DNA of 64,000 bases from Bombyx mori. Lineage: Eukaryota; Arthropoda; Insecta; Lepidoptera; Bombycidae. A program made the translations under genes and the position numbers. Shown here piece by piece: positions 44,021 to 54,569 of the stretch; the first letter of the stretch is position 1; the number at the start of each line of letters is the position of its first letter. The notes beneath the pieces are model-generated. The model did not search any database. It saw only the letters and a list, made by a program, of their open reading frames with translations, and had not been told where the DNA came from. Location: NCBI RefSeq assembly GCF_030269925.1, contig NC_085133.1, positions 8,824,001-8,888,000 of the forward strand, written 5' to 3'.

Positions 44021-44977
44021 GGTTGGGGAAAAAGTATTTTCGCATTATAGTATGTATGAACTTGTAAATAAAATCTCTTTGGCTATACTATTTGTATCTG
44101 GCTGGTTTTGGTATCATTAAAAGTTTAAATTTTAAAGAAGATAATCCCAAATTCAAATTAGGATAATGTGTGATATTTATTTATTTATCGTACTATCAAG
44201 ATGAGTGAATCTAATGAAGAAATTCGATACATTTTAAAATTTTACTACAAAAAAGGTAAAACTGTAACGCAAGCCGCGAAAAAAATTTGCGATGTTTATG
44301 GACCTAGTGCAGTGTCTGTGAGAGTAGCACAAATTTGGTTTAAGCGTTTTCAATCCGGAAATTTTGATGTTAAAGATGCACGTCGCTCTGGTCGCCCTAT
44401 TACGGATAAAATGGATGCCATTTTTGAAAAAATGGAGCAAGATCGGCATATCAGTAGTTACGACGTAGCTGAAGAACTGGGAATTGACCACAAAACAGTT
44501 TTGGCACATTTCTGAACTCTACTGCGAACAACTGATGAGATTAAAGCAAGAAGTTGAGAGAAAGCGGCCGGAATTAATCAACAGAAGGGGTGTGGTTTTT
44601 CATCATGATAACGCTAGACCTCACACATCTTTAGCCACTCAGCAAAAATGAAGGGAGCTTGGCTGGGAGGTGTTAATGCATCCGCCGCATAGTCCTGACC
44701 TTGCACCTTCAGATTTCCACCTGTTTCAGTCTCTTCAGAATTCTTTAGGCAGTGTCAGGTTAACATCACGAGAGGACTGCCAAAACCAATTGTCGCGGTA
44801 TTTTGATCAGAAGCCCTAAAATTTCTATAGCAATGGTATCATGTCCCTACTTACAAGATGGCAAAAAGCTATCGAACAAAATGGTACCTACATACTTTAG
44901 TTAAATGTAAATAAACTATATTAAAAAATGTTGGAAATTTTCTTAAAAAATGCGAAGAAACCTTTTCCCCTATTATA
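44021..44977 (+). pseudogene. Mariner transposon with internal deletion
   Basis: The left terminus ggttggggaaaaagtatttt (44,022) and right terminus tgcgaagaaaccttttcccc (44,951-44,970) are inverted repeats. The transposase starts at 44,201 with MSESNEEIRYILKFYYKKGK and reads 104 residues of helix-turn-helix DNA-binding domain. At LAHF a deletion with frame shift removes roughly the central third, including the first catalytic Asp. The second half resumes in another frame near 44,515 with HHDNARPHT and PPHSPDLAPSD, 34 residues between the Asp, and one stop. It belongs to a different mariner lineage from the copy at 7.6 kb. Only the DNA-binding half could be made as a protein. Confidence 0.88.
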
Positions 44978-45567
44978 TATTTATATAAAGAATTTTCGAA
45001 GTGTCGAATTTCATTTAATGGCAATAAAAAATACGCAAGATCAAACCATAAAAGCGGTTTTAATAATAAAAAATATATATATTTAGGAGCGTTTGAAATC
45101 GCTTGCAGAGTCCTTATAAAGTAACAGAGCACATAATACGTACCTACGCCCGAACAAAATATGCCAACCCTAAATAATGATAAGAACAGGGAGAAAAATC
45201 AATACATTCAAGTCACATTAATATTGTACAAGCAATGTATTTATTTCCCACAAATTATTTATTTATAATTGTAATTTAATTACGTATTTTTTGTATATAG
45301 ACATGTAATCTAATAGACAGCCTATTGTAGTCCAAAATGAAACGGGAAAAACGAAAAAAGATACCTGACAATTGACTTTAATACTTTAATAGTTTAAGCT
45401 GTGTTAGTAAAGTTCAATGCTTTTATCGACTGTTGTAGATAGACAAGCGAGCTCACAGCCCACCTAACATTAAGTGATCATAACTATAACCCACGTTAAG
45501 CCATGAAGTGCACGTCGAAATTGTAAGAACTATAATGCCTGATTCCTCACGTCAGGCATTATTTTTT
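44978..45567. other. No gene; Bm1 scrap and small hairpin
   Basis: A Bm1-like minus-strand scrap lies at 45,440-45,480. An 11-bp perfect stem with a 9-nt loop lies at 45,532-45,562. Confidence 0.45.
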
Positions 45568-45812
45568 ACTGGTGGTAGGACCTCTTGTGAGTCCACGCGG
45601 GTAGGTACCACCACCCTGCCTATTTCTGCCGTGAAGCAGTAATGCGTTTCGGTTTGAAGGGTAGGGCAGCCGTTGTAACTATACTTGAGACCTTAGAACT
45701 TATATCTCAAGGTGGGTGGCGCATTTACGTTGTAGATGTCTATGGGCTTCAGTAACCACTTAACACCAGGTGGGCTGTGAGCTCGTCCACCCATCTAAGC
45801 ATTTTTTTTTTT
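45568..45812 (+). mobile_element. Bm1 SINE, 5'-truncated
   Basis: Near-consensus body. It ends at catctaagcattttttttt: the A-rich tail is replaced by T-rich sequence that resembles the left flank (gcattatttttt), possibly an imperfect duplication. Confidence 0.9.
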
Positions 45813-46669
45813 ATTAAAGGCAGGATATAGCAGAACAACACTATTATTACGAATGAGACAGCAGGACAACACTATTATTATGATGAAGAAGATGAGGTTC
45901 CATCCTAGACGGAACACCCCCTGACCCGTATACTGCATCCATTCAAACTCTATAAGCTCGTTACGCTTGTTGAGAAATCAACAGAATAAAATCACATTGA
46001 GTTGCAAAACTTGTAAATACTTAATAACCCTCGTATCGCCTACGGCTTTAATCATAATGAATGGACATTCTAAACAGCGTCGTGAAAGCATAAAAACAAA
46101 ATAATTAAAAATATACAAAATCTCGTGTTCGGAGATAAGTACGAGCGACATCAAAATACATTTCTTTTTTTTTTTTCTAAAACTATCTACTATCTCATTC
46201 CCCCTTCGCCCCCTTGCACCCCTTCGCATGTGTTTGCGTGTGTGTACATTCCAACTCACACAGCGGCCCCTCTGCTTTCACAGTTCTAATTTTTCGGGAA
46301 TTTAGGCCATATTCGTAAATATGAAATGGAAAAAATATTTCGCGTTTAATTGGAATGTCGGCCTTATTTCGATAAGCGCAAGGCATGTTTCGGTCTGAGG
46401 GCGGGTTCGAAAAAAAATTACTTCATATGTCGTCCTTAAGACGGAGCGCCGCGCGTTTCGTATGTGTGTTCGGAACAGAAGTGGAGTTGAGTCGGTTTCG
46501 TTGTCAATTTAAATTTAATTGCATTTTTTTTTCCAAAAATCTGTTTCTTCTGCATCTATTGTGCTAATTTCTTACTTTAAATTAGGTACAAAATTAACTG
46601 CTGGCTTAGGTACCACGGCTGACAAAAGAATAGGTTATACTTGACGTCACACCAAATCAATAGGTAATT
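45813..46669. other. No gene seen
   Basis: AT-rich with short frames; nothing identifiable. Confidence 0.45.
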
Positions 46670-46942
46670 TCTATATATAAAAATGAATTACTGTTCGTTA
46701 GTCTCGCTAAAACTCGAGAACGGCTGGACCGATTTGGCTAATTTTGGTCTTGAATTATTTATGGAAGTACAGAGAAGGTTTAAAAGGTAGATAAATATGA
46801 AAATTCTCGGAAGTAAATTGTTTTCCTTTGATGTTTCCCCCGTCGGCCGGATTCCTTTTGTTTGTTTTGAGTTTATTTTATACAAAAGTGTAGGTCTTTT
46901 ATTTATCGATTAAGACACTAAGAAGTCTGCCGGGTCAGCTAG
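46670..46942 (+). mobile_element. Non-autonomous Helitron-like element, best copy
   Basis: A 273-bp element beginning TCTATATATAAAAATGAATT and ending GCCGGGTCAGCTAG before a T. It contains the aactcgagaacggctggacc and tctttTATTTATCGATTaag blocks. The TC start and CTAG end fit a Helitron, but no rep/helicase is encoded. Confidence 0.65.
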
Positions 46943-47189
46943 TACACTATAAATGCAACTTTAAGCACGCATTAATATAAGGCGATGACGATTATAGTCA
47001 ATGGTAATAAAATATGTACTGAAGTAATACTAACATATTTTATGTTAACTCAAAATAAGTCGTTTTAACCAAAGGAACGGTTTTCAAAGCCATTTTTCAA
47101 AGAATTGAAAGTCGATGTCAGCATACGTCGTGAAGTGTATCCGTCAGTTTAAGTCTGTGCTAAGCAGTGGAGCTTATAAAATGCATTAA

Positions 47190-47328
47190 ATGCTTATAAG
47201 CAGTGGTATGCGGTAGGCAGCGGCTTGGCTCTGCCCTTGGCATTGCTGAAGTCCATGGGCGACGGTAACCACTCACCATCAGGTGATGGTATGGCCGTAT
47301 GCTCGTCTGTCTACAAAGGCAATTAAAA
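47190..47328 (+). mobile_element. LINE 3' UTR (CR1/jockey-like)
   Basis: Plus-strand tail from agtggtatgcggtaggcagc to aattaaaaaaaaaa, with a short duplicated gatggtatgg near 47,283. Confidence 0.78.
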
Positions 47329-47457
47329 AAAAAAACTGAAGTTCGTTTATGTTTGAGCAAGATTTCATTTCTATTTCGACTTCTAGAATGCTCTCTTTAC
47401 GCTCTATACATTAATGATAAGTTATTTTCATGGCAATTTATAAAAGTTGCTATCGTC

Positions 47458-47698
47458 TTAGGAGCTCTTGTGAGTCCGCACGGGTAGGTACCACCACCCC
47501 GCCTATTTCCGCCGTGAAGCAGTAATGCGTTTCGGTTTGAAGGGTGGGGCAGCCGTTGTAACTATACTCGAGACCTTGGAACTTATATCTCAAGGTGGGT
47601 GGCGCATTTACGTTGTAGATGTCTATGAGCTCCAGTAACCACTTAACACCAGGTGGGCTGTGAGCTCGTCCACCCATCTAAGCAATAAAAAAAAATCA
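47458..47698 (+). mobile_element. Bm1 SINE, 5'-truncated
   Basis: Begins within the head-proximal part (aggagctcttgtgagtccg) and ends with an A-rich tail. Confidence 0.92.
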
Positions 47699-47713
47699 CC
47701 AAAACCTGCTTTT

Positions 47714-47757
47714 TTGGCTCTTTTCTAAAACAACACCCTGTGTTAGAAAAGAGCCAA
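47714..47757. repeat. Perfect 15-bp hairpin
   Basis: ttggctcttttctaa and ttagaaaagagccaa are exact complements around a 14-nt loop. It lies just beyond the Bm1 tail. It could be a small foldback relic; no function is implied. Confidence 0.6.
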
Positions 47758-48851
47758 ATTAACAATGCCAGACCAAGGAAGATGTGCGTACTGTCGATAC
47801 GAGTTATACGATCGCTTCATGTCTTCATAGTTTATCTATATATGTATATATTCAAACATTTATAAGTACGGTTATCAGTCTCTGGTGTGACAACACAGTG
47901 AATCCTAAATTGGGGCCGCATGATCGTGCGTGATTTGTTTCCAATTATTAAGTTATTAAATTTAATATTTTGTTTGTGTGAAATCATAATTTTATAAAGA
48001 AAAATGTATGTAGGTACATTGTTAATAGCATGTCAGAGGATTGTTTGTCGATTGATCGCTTCCATGCTTCAAAAAAGAAACGAATGCTGGCATTGTGTTA
48101 TTCCCCCCGCCCAATTAGTCTAATGCCGTCTTTGATACAAAAAAAATTTATTGAAATTAGATAATAAAATAACGATATCATATCATAGAGGCTCCGGAAT
48201 GTTAGTCGCGAAAACAACAATTTTTTTATTTTTTTATTTTTTTAGTAAAACTGAAAACCGTCGTCTCCACGCCATCCTGTGTCCATCACCGCGCAATATA
48301 TATAGCTCAAGCCGTAGCTATGCGAACAAATATATTATATTTTCCTATATGTTAGTTCCATCATTTATACTTTATTACTGTATATACAACTATCTGTGCA
48401 CGATTCTGTCTGTCCCTCTGTAACGTTTCGTTAATGCTGCTGACGTATCCTGTAACCGGACTGTTCGTGAAATTACTGATATTTATATCTTAACGTTCTG
48501 GTATAGAACTGCAAGTTCAAATATGGATATAACAACTCATAGGAAAGTCCATACTGGTATTATTAATGTAAAAAGTGTGTTTGTTTGTTTGTCTATCTTT
48601 CTTCGACACATCGATACGAAACAACGCATTGTTTTTTTTTTTTTGTAACAGTTTTAGGTCTGGACATGTTTTACCACAAAAATAAACCTCATTCACACAG
48701 GAAACTGTATCTTTAGAATTACATGAGACTTTAGACAAAATAAAATACACTTATCGTCGACCGTGCGGACGAAGCCGCGCGTAACTGTTAGTGCTACAAA
48801 ATGAAAAGTCTGGTAGTGATCTCTGATCCCTGTGTTTTGTGTGAGGTTTAT
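47758..48851. other. No gene seen
   Basis: AT-rich. A scrap of a common lepidopteran repeat (gcggacgaagccgcgcg, about 48,768-48,784) is present. Confidence 0.45.
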
Positions 48852-49328
48852 AATTTCTGCCCCATAGACACATCCCAGTCAGTTTCTCGTCGGATTTTCT
48901 CAGTGGGTTGCTATTCCGATGCGATGGTAGATTCTGCGAAGCATTGCTCTTGCTGGGGCCGTGTTCCATTCCCGATCCTGCGGACACAATGGAAGGCAGT
49001 TGACGTCGCCCAAAACACGTCATTTCGGATCCTCCCGATCCACTAACGGTGCTTTTAGGTACTTCAAGCACCGGTCATCGTTCTTGTCGAACCGGTCGCT
49101 TGTGACGAAGGGCTCGACGAGCGAATTAACCCATAGACACAGCCCACTGAGTTTCTCGCCGGATCTTCTCTGTGGGTCGCGTTTCCGATCCGGTGGTAAT
49201 TCTGCGGAGCGCTGCTCTTGCTAGGGCCAGTGTTAGCTACACTCCGGTTTGGGCCCCGTCAGCTCACCTACACGTTAGGGCGAAGCTGACGTAGCCTCTC
49301 AAGGCTATCAGCATAGGTAGGAAAAATT
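48852..49328 (+). mobile_element. Two consecutive jockey-like LINE tails
   Basis: 48,862-48,965 is a terminal UTR piece (cagtttctcgtcggattttc through ttgctggggccgtgttcc). It then runs straight into 48,966-49,328, which carries the ORF end (ISDPPDPLTVLLGTSSTG-type, here FRILPIH after a frame change) plus a second full UTR ending ataggtaggaaaaatt. Two truncated copies of one family are joined head to tail without an intervening A tail. Confidence 0.75.
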
Positions 49329-49721
49329 AAATACCTAAAAAGTAAAACTTAAATTTGTCGCTAAGCGCCAGAAACAACCAGATCAGGAGTGAATAGCCAG
49401 CCCATTGTTTTTATAGAATTGATAAAGAAGAAAGAGCAGACGATAAAAATATTCGGAAAATGCGAATTAACGTGACTTCATTTATACTGCAGACTACATA
49501 AATTAGTATATACTTACTCGAATATACCGTTGCGATCTCTGATCTCCAAGGGAATGATGTAGTAGTGTTTATCAAGAGATAATACATACGAATTTAATAA
49601 AACGTGAATCGTATTAACCACATTTGCAAGATAAGTTTGCTTAAATAGAAAGTGGGAACAACATTAAGACCGTAAGCCTACCGAGCAATACTGACCCCTC
49701 AATGAAAGATCTAGTCTTTTT

Positions 49722-49950
49722 ATTTATTGCGTAGATGGGTGGAGGACGAGCTCACAGCCCACCCGGTGTTAAGTGGTTATTTGAGCCCATAGACGTCTAC
49801 AACGAAAATGCCGCCACCCTCCTTGAGATATGAGTCTTAATGATATGATATGAGCCACTAGTTACAACGGCTGGATAATTGTACCTACCCGGGCGGACTC
49901 ACAAGAGGTTCTACCACCAGTAATTACGCAAATTATAATTTTGCAGGTTT
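49722..49950 (-). mobile_element. Bm1 SINE with partial linker
   Basis: Minus-strand body lacking about 60 bp in the middle. It extends past the CCACCAGTAATTACGC junction into the linker (aattataattttgcagg), so truncation lies within the linker. Confidence 0.88.
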
Positions 49951-50087
49951 GGTCTTCATTGTTTCCTGTATAGCATTATTATCTATGTTTCTGGTTAAAG
50001 TATTTATGAGCTTACTTTTAAACACGTCTCAAAAAAACAACCAAAAAACAACGTGTCAACAAAAAAAATTTTATATTTACCTTAATT

Positions 50088-50517
50088 CATTCTCTCGGAT
50101 CGTTTGGAACCTCTGGGTCTGCGGAGGGACTTCGGTTCCCTCTGTATTTTGTACCGTATGTTCCATGGGGAGTGCTCTGAGGAATTATTCGAGATGATAC
50201 CGGCATCTCGTTTTTACCACCGCACCGCCCGCCACCGGAGTAGAGTTCATCCATACTACCTGGAGCCACTGCGGTCATCCACAGTGCGCTTCCAGAGATC
50301 TTTTTTGCCACGCACCATCCGGCTATGGAATGAGCTCCCCTCCACGGTGTTTCCCGAGCGCTATGACATGTCCTTCTTCAAACGAGGCTTATGGAGAGTA
50401 TTAAGCGGTAGGCAGCGGCTTGGCTCTGCCCCTGGCATTGCTGAAGTCCATGAGCGACGGTAACCACTCACCATCAGGTGGGCCGTATGCTCGTATGCCA
50501 ACAAGGGCAATAAAAAA
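50088..50517 (+). pseudogene. Non-LTR LINE, RT C-terminal end and 3' UTR
   Basis: The plus frame 50,104-50,463 encodes the same residues as 21,969-22,361 minus: LGLRRDFGSLCILYRMFHGE, the HRTARHRSRVHPYY region and IRLWNELPSTVFPER. It reads further, through FKRGLWRVLSGRQRLGSAPG to a stop at 50,461-50,463, showing that the true C-terminus lies in what I otherwise call UTR. An A-rich tail follows. The only truncation is at the 5' side near 50,088. Confidence 0.87.
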
Positions 50518-51039
50518 AATAAAAAAAATTATAATTACCTTTCCGACAAACAATTAAATCAATGACAATAATAATAATGGCTGATTCGAAGTAAGTATCA
50601 GTTGAATGGAATATTTGAAATGTATTCTGAACTGATAATTATTTTTAATAAATGTATCCTTTTTATTTGATTGGTTTTGTTAATTTAAGTATGTTTCAAT
50701 GATACTGTGTACACATGTGGACTTGTTGTTGTCTGAAATAAAATAATTAATTCATTCAATGACAACAAAATTATCAAATACCGTGACAGCGTTGTTTTAG
50801 TTTACCGTAACAAAATAAGAAAACTAGACCTTTTGAAACACCGTCGATTTTAACGGTGTTCCGCTACATTTTGTGCTAGATATTAATACACAATGTAACA
50901 TGGAAGGAACTCAATTAAAGATTTTCGTCTAATAAGAAATCCCAAGGATTTTATTCAGCAGTATTTGTCTTTGCGAGGTGAAATGCTTACGTTACAGGAA
51001 ATGAATTGTTTTCTTTTTAAATCGACGAGTGACGTTTCT
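50518..51039. other. No gene seen
   Basis: AT-rich spacer; nothing identifiable. Confidence 0.45.
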
Positions 51040-51240
51040 CGTAATCTTTTAATCTGTTACTAGAGGTCCCGCAGTAGTCGAAATTCGACTATAATTAATT
51101 GGAATTGTAAGTTTGTACACTATTATGATTGTATTTTATACTTCTATAATCACAAATTTCGCCAAGACTACACTATAAAAAAATATTAATAAAGACAAAG
51201 AATATTTAATCTATTCTCAATTTGACCACAGACGTCAAGA
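51040..51240 (-). repeat. Unnamed dispersed repeat, second family
   Basis: Reverse-complement partner of 11,395-11,580. Bounded by tactagaggtcccgcagtagt on the left and atttgaccacagacgtcaag on the right. Non-coding. Confidence 0.7.
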
Positions 51241-51480
51241 ACGAAAGTTTGACAATAAATAGTATGCATGCGTGTGTGCGTCAAATACATGGTATGTAGT
51301 GTGTGTAAAGTTTTCTTTATTGATTTAATGTATCTTTTACGCATTATTAGCATTATGCACTTCTTCTGTATATTCTCTATAAGTGTGGAAAATTTCATAC
51401 TCCTCCGTCCGCGCAATTTTCGTAAAAAGGGATACAAAGTTTTTGCTTCACGTATTAATATTCTGTTATTAATCTGACTT
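51241..51480. repeat. Probable continuation of a lepidopteran repeat
   Basis: The block aatttcatactcctccgtcc...cgtaaaaagggatacaaag looks like a recurrent lepidopteran repeat. I have no second copy in this window to align, so the call is tentative. Confidence 0.3.
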
Positions 51481-51688
51481 CACAGCACTAATTATTTCAT
51501 TTCGATTTTTTTAAAACGAATCTCCTAATAGTTTTTGAGACGATAAAAAAGCAATCTCAGACTAAAATCTCATATGGCGGTAAAGGAAAAACGAATATGA
51601 AAATTGTTTCCAGTCCCAAATTCATCCAGTCCAAGGTCCCGGACATTCGCTCAGAACTCTCACTGGAAAATTTAGACCTGTGTCCATA

Positions 51689-51843
51689 GTGCGAGTTTTT
51701 TAAAGTTCTCGATAGCGTAAAAGTTAACTCAAATATGTATGAAGTTGAATCAGCGCCCCTAACGGCAAACGTAGGTAAACGTTCCAACCCCATACAAATC
51801 TGAGATAACTTTTACGCTATCGCGAACGTTAAAAAACTCACAC
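51689..51843. mobile_element. Palindromic MITE with TA duplication
   Basis: A 155-bp element. About 45 bp at each end are inverted repeats (gtgcgagttttttaa and the complementary ttaaaaaactcacac at the tips), leaving a short central loop. TA flanks both sides (51,687-51,688 and 51,844-51,845). TA duplication and terminal symmetry suggest mobilisation by a Tc1/mariner-type transposase. A half copy is at 17,055. Confidence 0.75.
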
Positions 51844-51883
51844 TAAGCACAGTAAACAGGATTCTGACGCTTCACTCGAGAGA

Positions 51884-52086
51884 TTACTGGTGGTAGGGCG
51901 TCTTGTAATTGATCTTATTAATTATATCATCCCGAAATGACGTCCTTCGGGATTATCCCGGAGATGAAATCCCGTCTTATCATCAGGACGGGTACCGGCG
52001 AAGGCGGACTTTCGGCGCGCACTGCGGTACCGTATGTCTGGTGTAGCCGGTGTGGTGGAGCTCGATGGGGTAATGGATTCCCCAGC

Positions 52087-52162
<76 letters not shown>

Positions 52163-52370
52163 GTCTTGTAAGTCCGCACGGGTAGGTACCACCACCCCGC
52201 CTATTTCTGCCGTGAAGCAGTAATGCGTTTCATTTTGAAAGATAGGCCAGCCGTTGTACTATAAAACTGAGATTTAGAACTCGCGTCTCAAGGCGTTGTT
52301 GATGTCTATAGACTCCGGTAACCACTTAAAACAAGGTAAGCTTCGAGCTCGTCCTCCTATACGCAAAAAG
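51884..52370 (+). mobile_element. Bm1 SINE split by a retroposon
   Basis: Head-proximal 25 bp at 51,884-51,908, then an insertion (51,909-52,158) and one copy of a 13-bp duplication. The body continues to about 52,370. The body is diverged, so the host Bm1 is older than the insertion. Confidence 0.85.
51909..52158 (+). mobile_element. LINE 3' end with A69 tail and 13-bp TSD
   Basis: About 180 bp of GC-richer sequence with blocks cgaaatgacgtccttcggga and ggacgggtaccggcgaagg. It is followed by 69 uninterrupted A (52,090-52,158). gggcgtcttgtaa is duplicated at 51,896-51,908 and 52,159-52,171. This is a textbook target-primed insertion of a 5'-truncated LINE 3' UTR. The source family is unrelated to the other tails here; an L1-like silkworm LINE is possible but unproven. 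Confidence 0.85.
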
Positions 52371-52547
52371 CAAAAGTTCTTATAATACACTACCTGGTTC
52401 GAAGAATCAAGGACTTACTATATTTATCTAATAATACGAAAACTGAGAAATTTTCGTAGGTTACTGGTATCGAGTTGTCTTAGGAGACTGAAATTCAATG
52501 TAATCGTGACAAAGCAACTATGCATTACGCTTTGAAGGATATACCAT

Positions 52548-52750
52548 CACCCTGCCTATTTCTGCCGTGAAGCAGTAATGCGTTTCGGTTTGAAGGGTGG
52601 GGCAGCCGTTGTAACTTAAGACCTTAAAATGTATATCATATTAACCAGGGTGGGTTGCACATTTACGTTGTAGATGCCTATGGGCTCCGGTAACCACATA
52701 ACACCAGGTGGGCTGTGAGCTCGTTCAACCATCTAAGCAATAAAACAAAT
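52548..52750 (+). mobile_element. Bm1 SINE, 5'-truncated
   Basis: Starts at catcaccctgcctatttctg and ends at catctaagcaataaaac. Confidence 0.9.
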
Positions 52751-53504
52751 TTAAAAAAGGAGGCGATGTTACCCCCAGCGAGCAATGAGAATATAAAAAA
52801 AACTGAATTTAACTTCAAGAGATTAATAAATAGGATATTATTATGTATTCGGAACCTTGAAATTAAACTAATGTTTAAACAAAGTTAGTTCTAAATCATA
52901 CCCACTGTTATGGTGTCTACTGTGTAGTCTGAGCCTGTGAGTATCCTTCAGTAAGGAAATCTTCCTCGGTGTCCAATAATTGAAATGATCAAAAATTTTT
53001 GAGAATTCCAATTTAAAATGAAATGACTCATTCTTTTAATAAGTATTAGTCATAAAAAGGTGACTTCGTTTTCTTGGAATAACTATGTTCCTCTAAATAT
53101 TAGTAATAGATGTTAAATATATAATTGTGTTACAGAATAATTATAATTGAATAGAAATTTTCTAAATCAGTTGTGAAATATTTTGTATAAGCGCCACCTA
53201 GTAGATTGAGAATGAACTAGTTGCAACAAACTTCAATTTTAATCTACTAACTTTATGAGCCATTTCTGTTTTCAATCTAACTTTAAATGTTTCTAATATA
53301 GCCTACTAGATGGCATTACTCTCATACATTTGTAGTAACCGTAAATTGAGGGTATAGAAACTAGTGGTAGAATATGAAAAAATCTGGGATCTCCTTTGCG
53401 ACCTCAATACACATTGATTTTGTAAAAATAAAATAAGACTTGACCTAAAGGTCTTAGTTATCACGTCATAAAATTCCTTAAAAAAATTAATGTAATTTGA
53501 ACTT
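52751..53504. other. No gene; weak inverted repeat
   Basis: gccacctagtagattg (about 53,192) and the complementary-like gcctactagatggc (about 53,300-53,313) might bound a 120-bp MITE. The arms are short and imperfect. Otherwise AT-rich. Confidence 0.4.
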
Positions 53505-53800
53505 TTGGCGGGAGCTCGAGGGGCGAAGCTCTGTACATATTGTGCATGCATAGCTCGGCTTACTGAATTTTTTTACTTTGTAAACTGATTGTTTCTTCAG
53601 GTTTAAATGTGCAATATCGGTGGTTTAACTTACTATCTAACTTCTCGGGATCTTTCAAAGAGTTCACTAAAAAAGTGTCAGTAAATTTGTAACTACCACG
53701 CTAGTGAGACTATATTTCATCCCACATAATCTTGATTCATGTAATTTAATCTCAATTGATTGATGTATCAAATTAATCAACTTCTTTTCATTTCGCTACA
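53505..53800 (+). repeat. Unnamed dispersed repeat, copy 2
   Basis: Partner of 10,830-11,110, same orientation, with substitutions and small indels throughout. It ends about 175 bp before the scramblase-like ORF and so could contribute to its 5' region. Confidence 0.65.
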
Positions 53801-53975
53801 TTTTATTTTTCATAAAACAAAAAATACAAAAGATTAGGCTCTATGGTATAATACCTGCGCCTTTCCAGTAGAAAAAAGGGAATACTACTCTAATTTAAAT
53901 TTTATTTAATACCTATGTCACAACAAATTAAATAAATTAAAAAATGGTTTTTAATGTTACTAATTTCTGTATTAA

Positions 53976-54569
53976 ATGAAAAACAAGCAAAATCATGACG
54001 CAAAAACGACCAAATGGATGTCCTGTCCTAATGTAAATACTGAATTCCCTGGATTAGCTTTTATATGTATTTTAGAAGAATTATGCATTGTCAAAAGAAA
54101 AGATTCGTTGCACGACCTAATAGGTACTAAAGGTATTTCATACACGATACTTAACAAAGATGGAGAGAAAGTGTTCTTAGCAACACAAGAAACAGCGTGT
54201 GAAAAATTCAAACTAAAAATATTCAACTACTACGGTAACGAAGTGATCACTGTCAAAAAACAGTATTCCTTTTGTCAAAACAAATTATTTGTTTGGGCTC
54301 CGCCCGATAACTTTTTAGGAACTGTCCATCAGTCAAAATTTGCGAAAAGAAAACTGCTTGTCCAGAATAAATCACAAAAATTAATATTTACAATCGACAA
54401 ACAGGGTTTGTGTAAAGACGAATTAAAATTACAGGAAAAATCAATTGGCTTAATTAATATTTTCAAAAATTCTAGCACTATTCAGCTGTGTTTTCCAATT
54501 GAAATGGAAATTGAACAAAAAACCATTCTGCTTGCTGCTTGTTTTCTACTAGACTATATAAAACTGTAA
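53976..54569 (+). CDS. Divergent phospholipid scramblase-like protein
   Basis: Intronless frame of 197 residues. The scramblase domain outline is recognisable from end to end. It opens with FPGLAFICILEELCI near residues 24-38 (compare the family PGLxxL start) and has a YTILNKDGEKVFLATQE block. It continues with FKLKIFNYYGNEVITVKK and WAPPDNFLGTV (family qaPPGxxiGyv), and ends with FPIEMEIEQK-type and LAACFLLDYIKL, matching the terminal FPLDLDVxxKAxxLGACFLIDFMFF region. In classical scramblases this domain binds Ca2+ and is membrane-anchored by palmitoylated Cys clusters plus a C-terminal hydrophobic helix. Here the Cys-rich clusters are deleted and the Ca-binding segment is degenerate (NSSTIQ before FPIE). 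Canonical family genes generally have introns, so a retrocopy is likely. An 11-codon upstream frame at 53,944 overlaps the start by ATGA. The frame has stayed open despite strong divergence, which hints at selection. Scramblase activity is doubtful. Confidence 0.8.
   Translation: MKNKQNHDAKTTKWMSCPNVNTEFPGLAFICILEELCIVKRKDSLHDLIGTKGISYTILNKDGEKVFLATQETACEKFKLKIFNYYGNEVITVKKQYSFCQNKLFVWAPPDNFLGTVHQSKFAKRKLLVQNKSQKLIFTIDKQGLCKDELKLQEKSIGLINIFKNSSTIQLCFPIEMEIEQKTILLAACFLLDYIKL

Noticed and set aside
45532..45570. Hairpin followed by a T run, like a bacterial terminator
   Set aside because: The genome is eukaryotic and the T run borders a Bm1. The stem is short and there is no upstream gene.
51937..52185. 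82-codon frame with a long Lys run, and its Phe-rich antisense
   Set aside because: Both are translations of the A69 retroposon tail.
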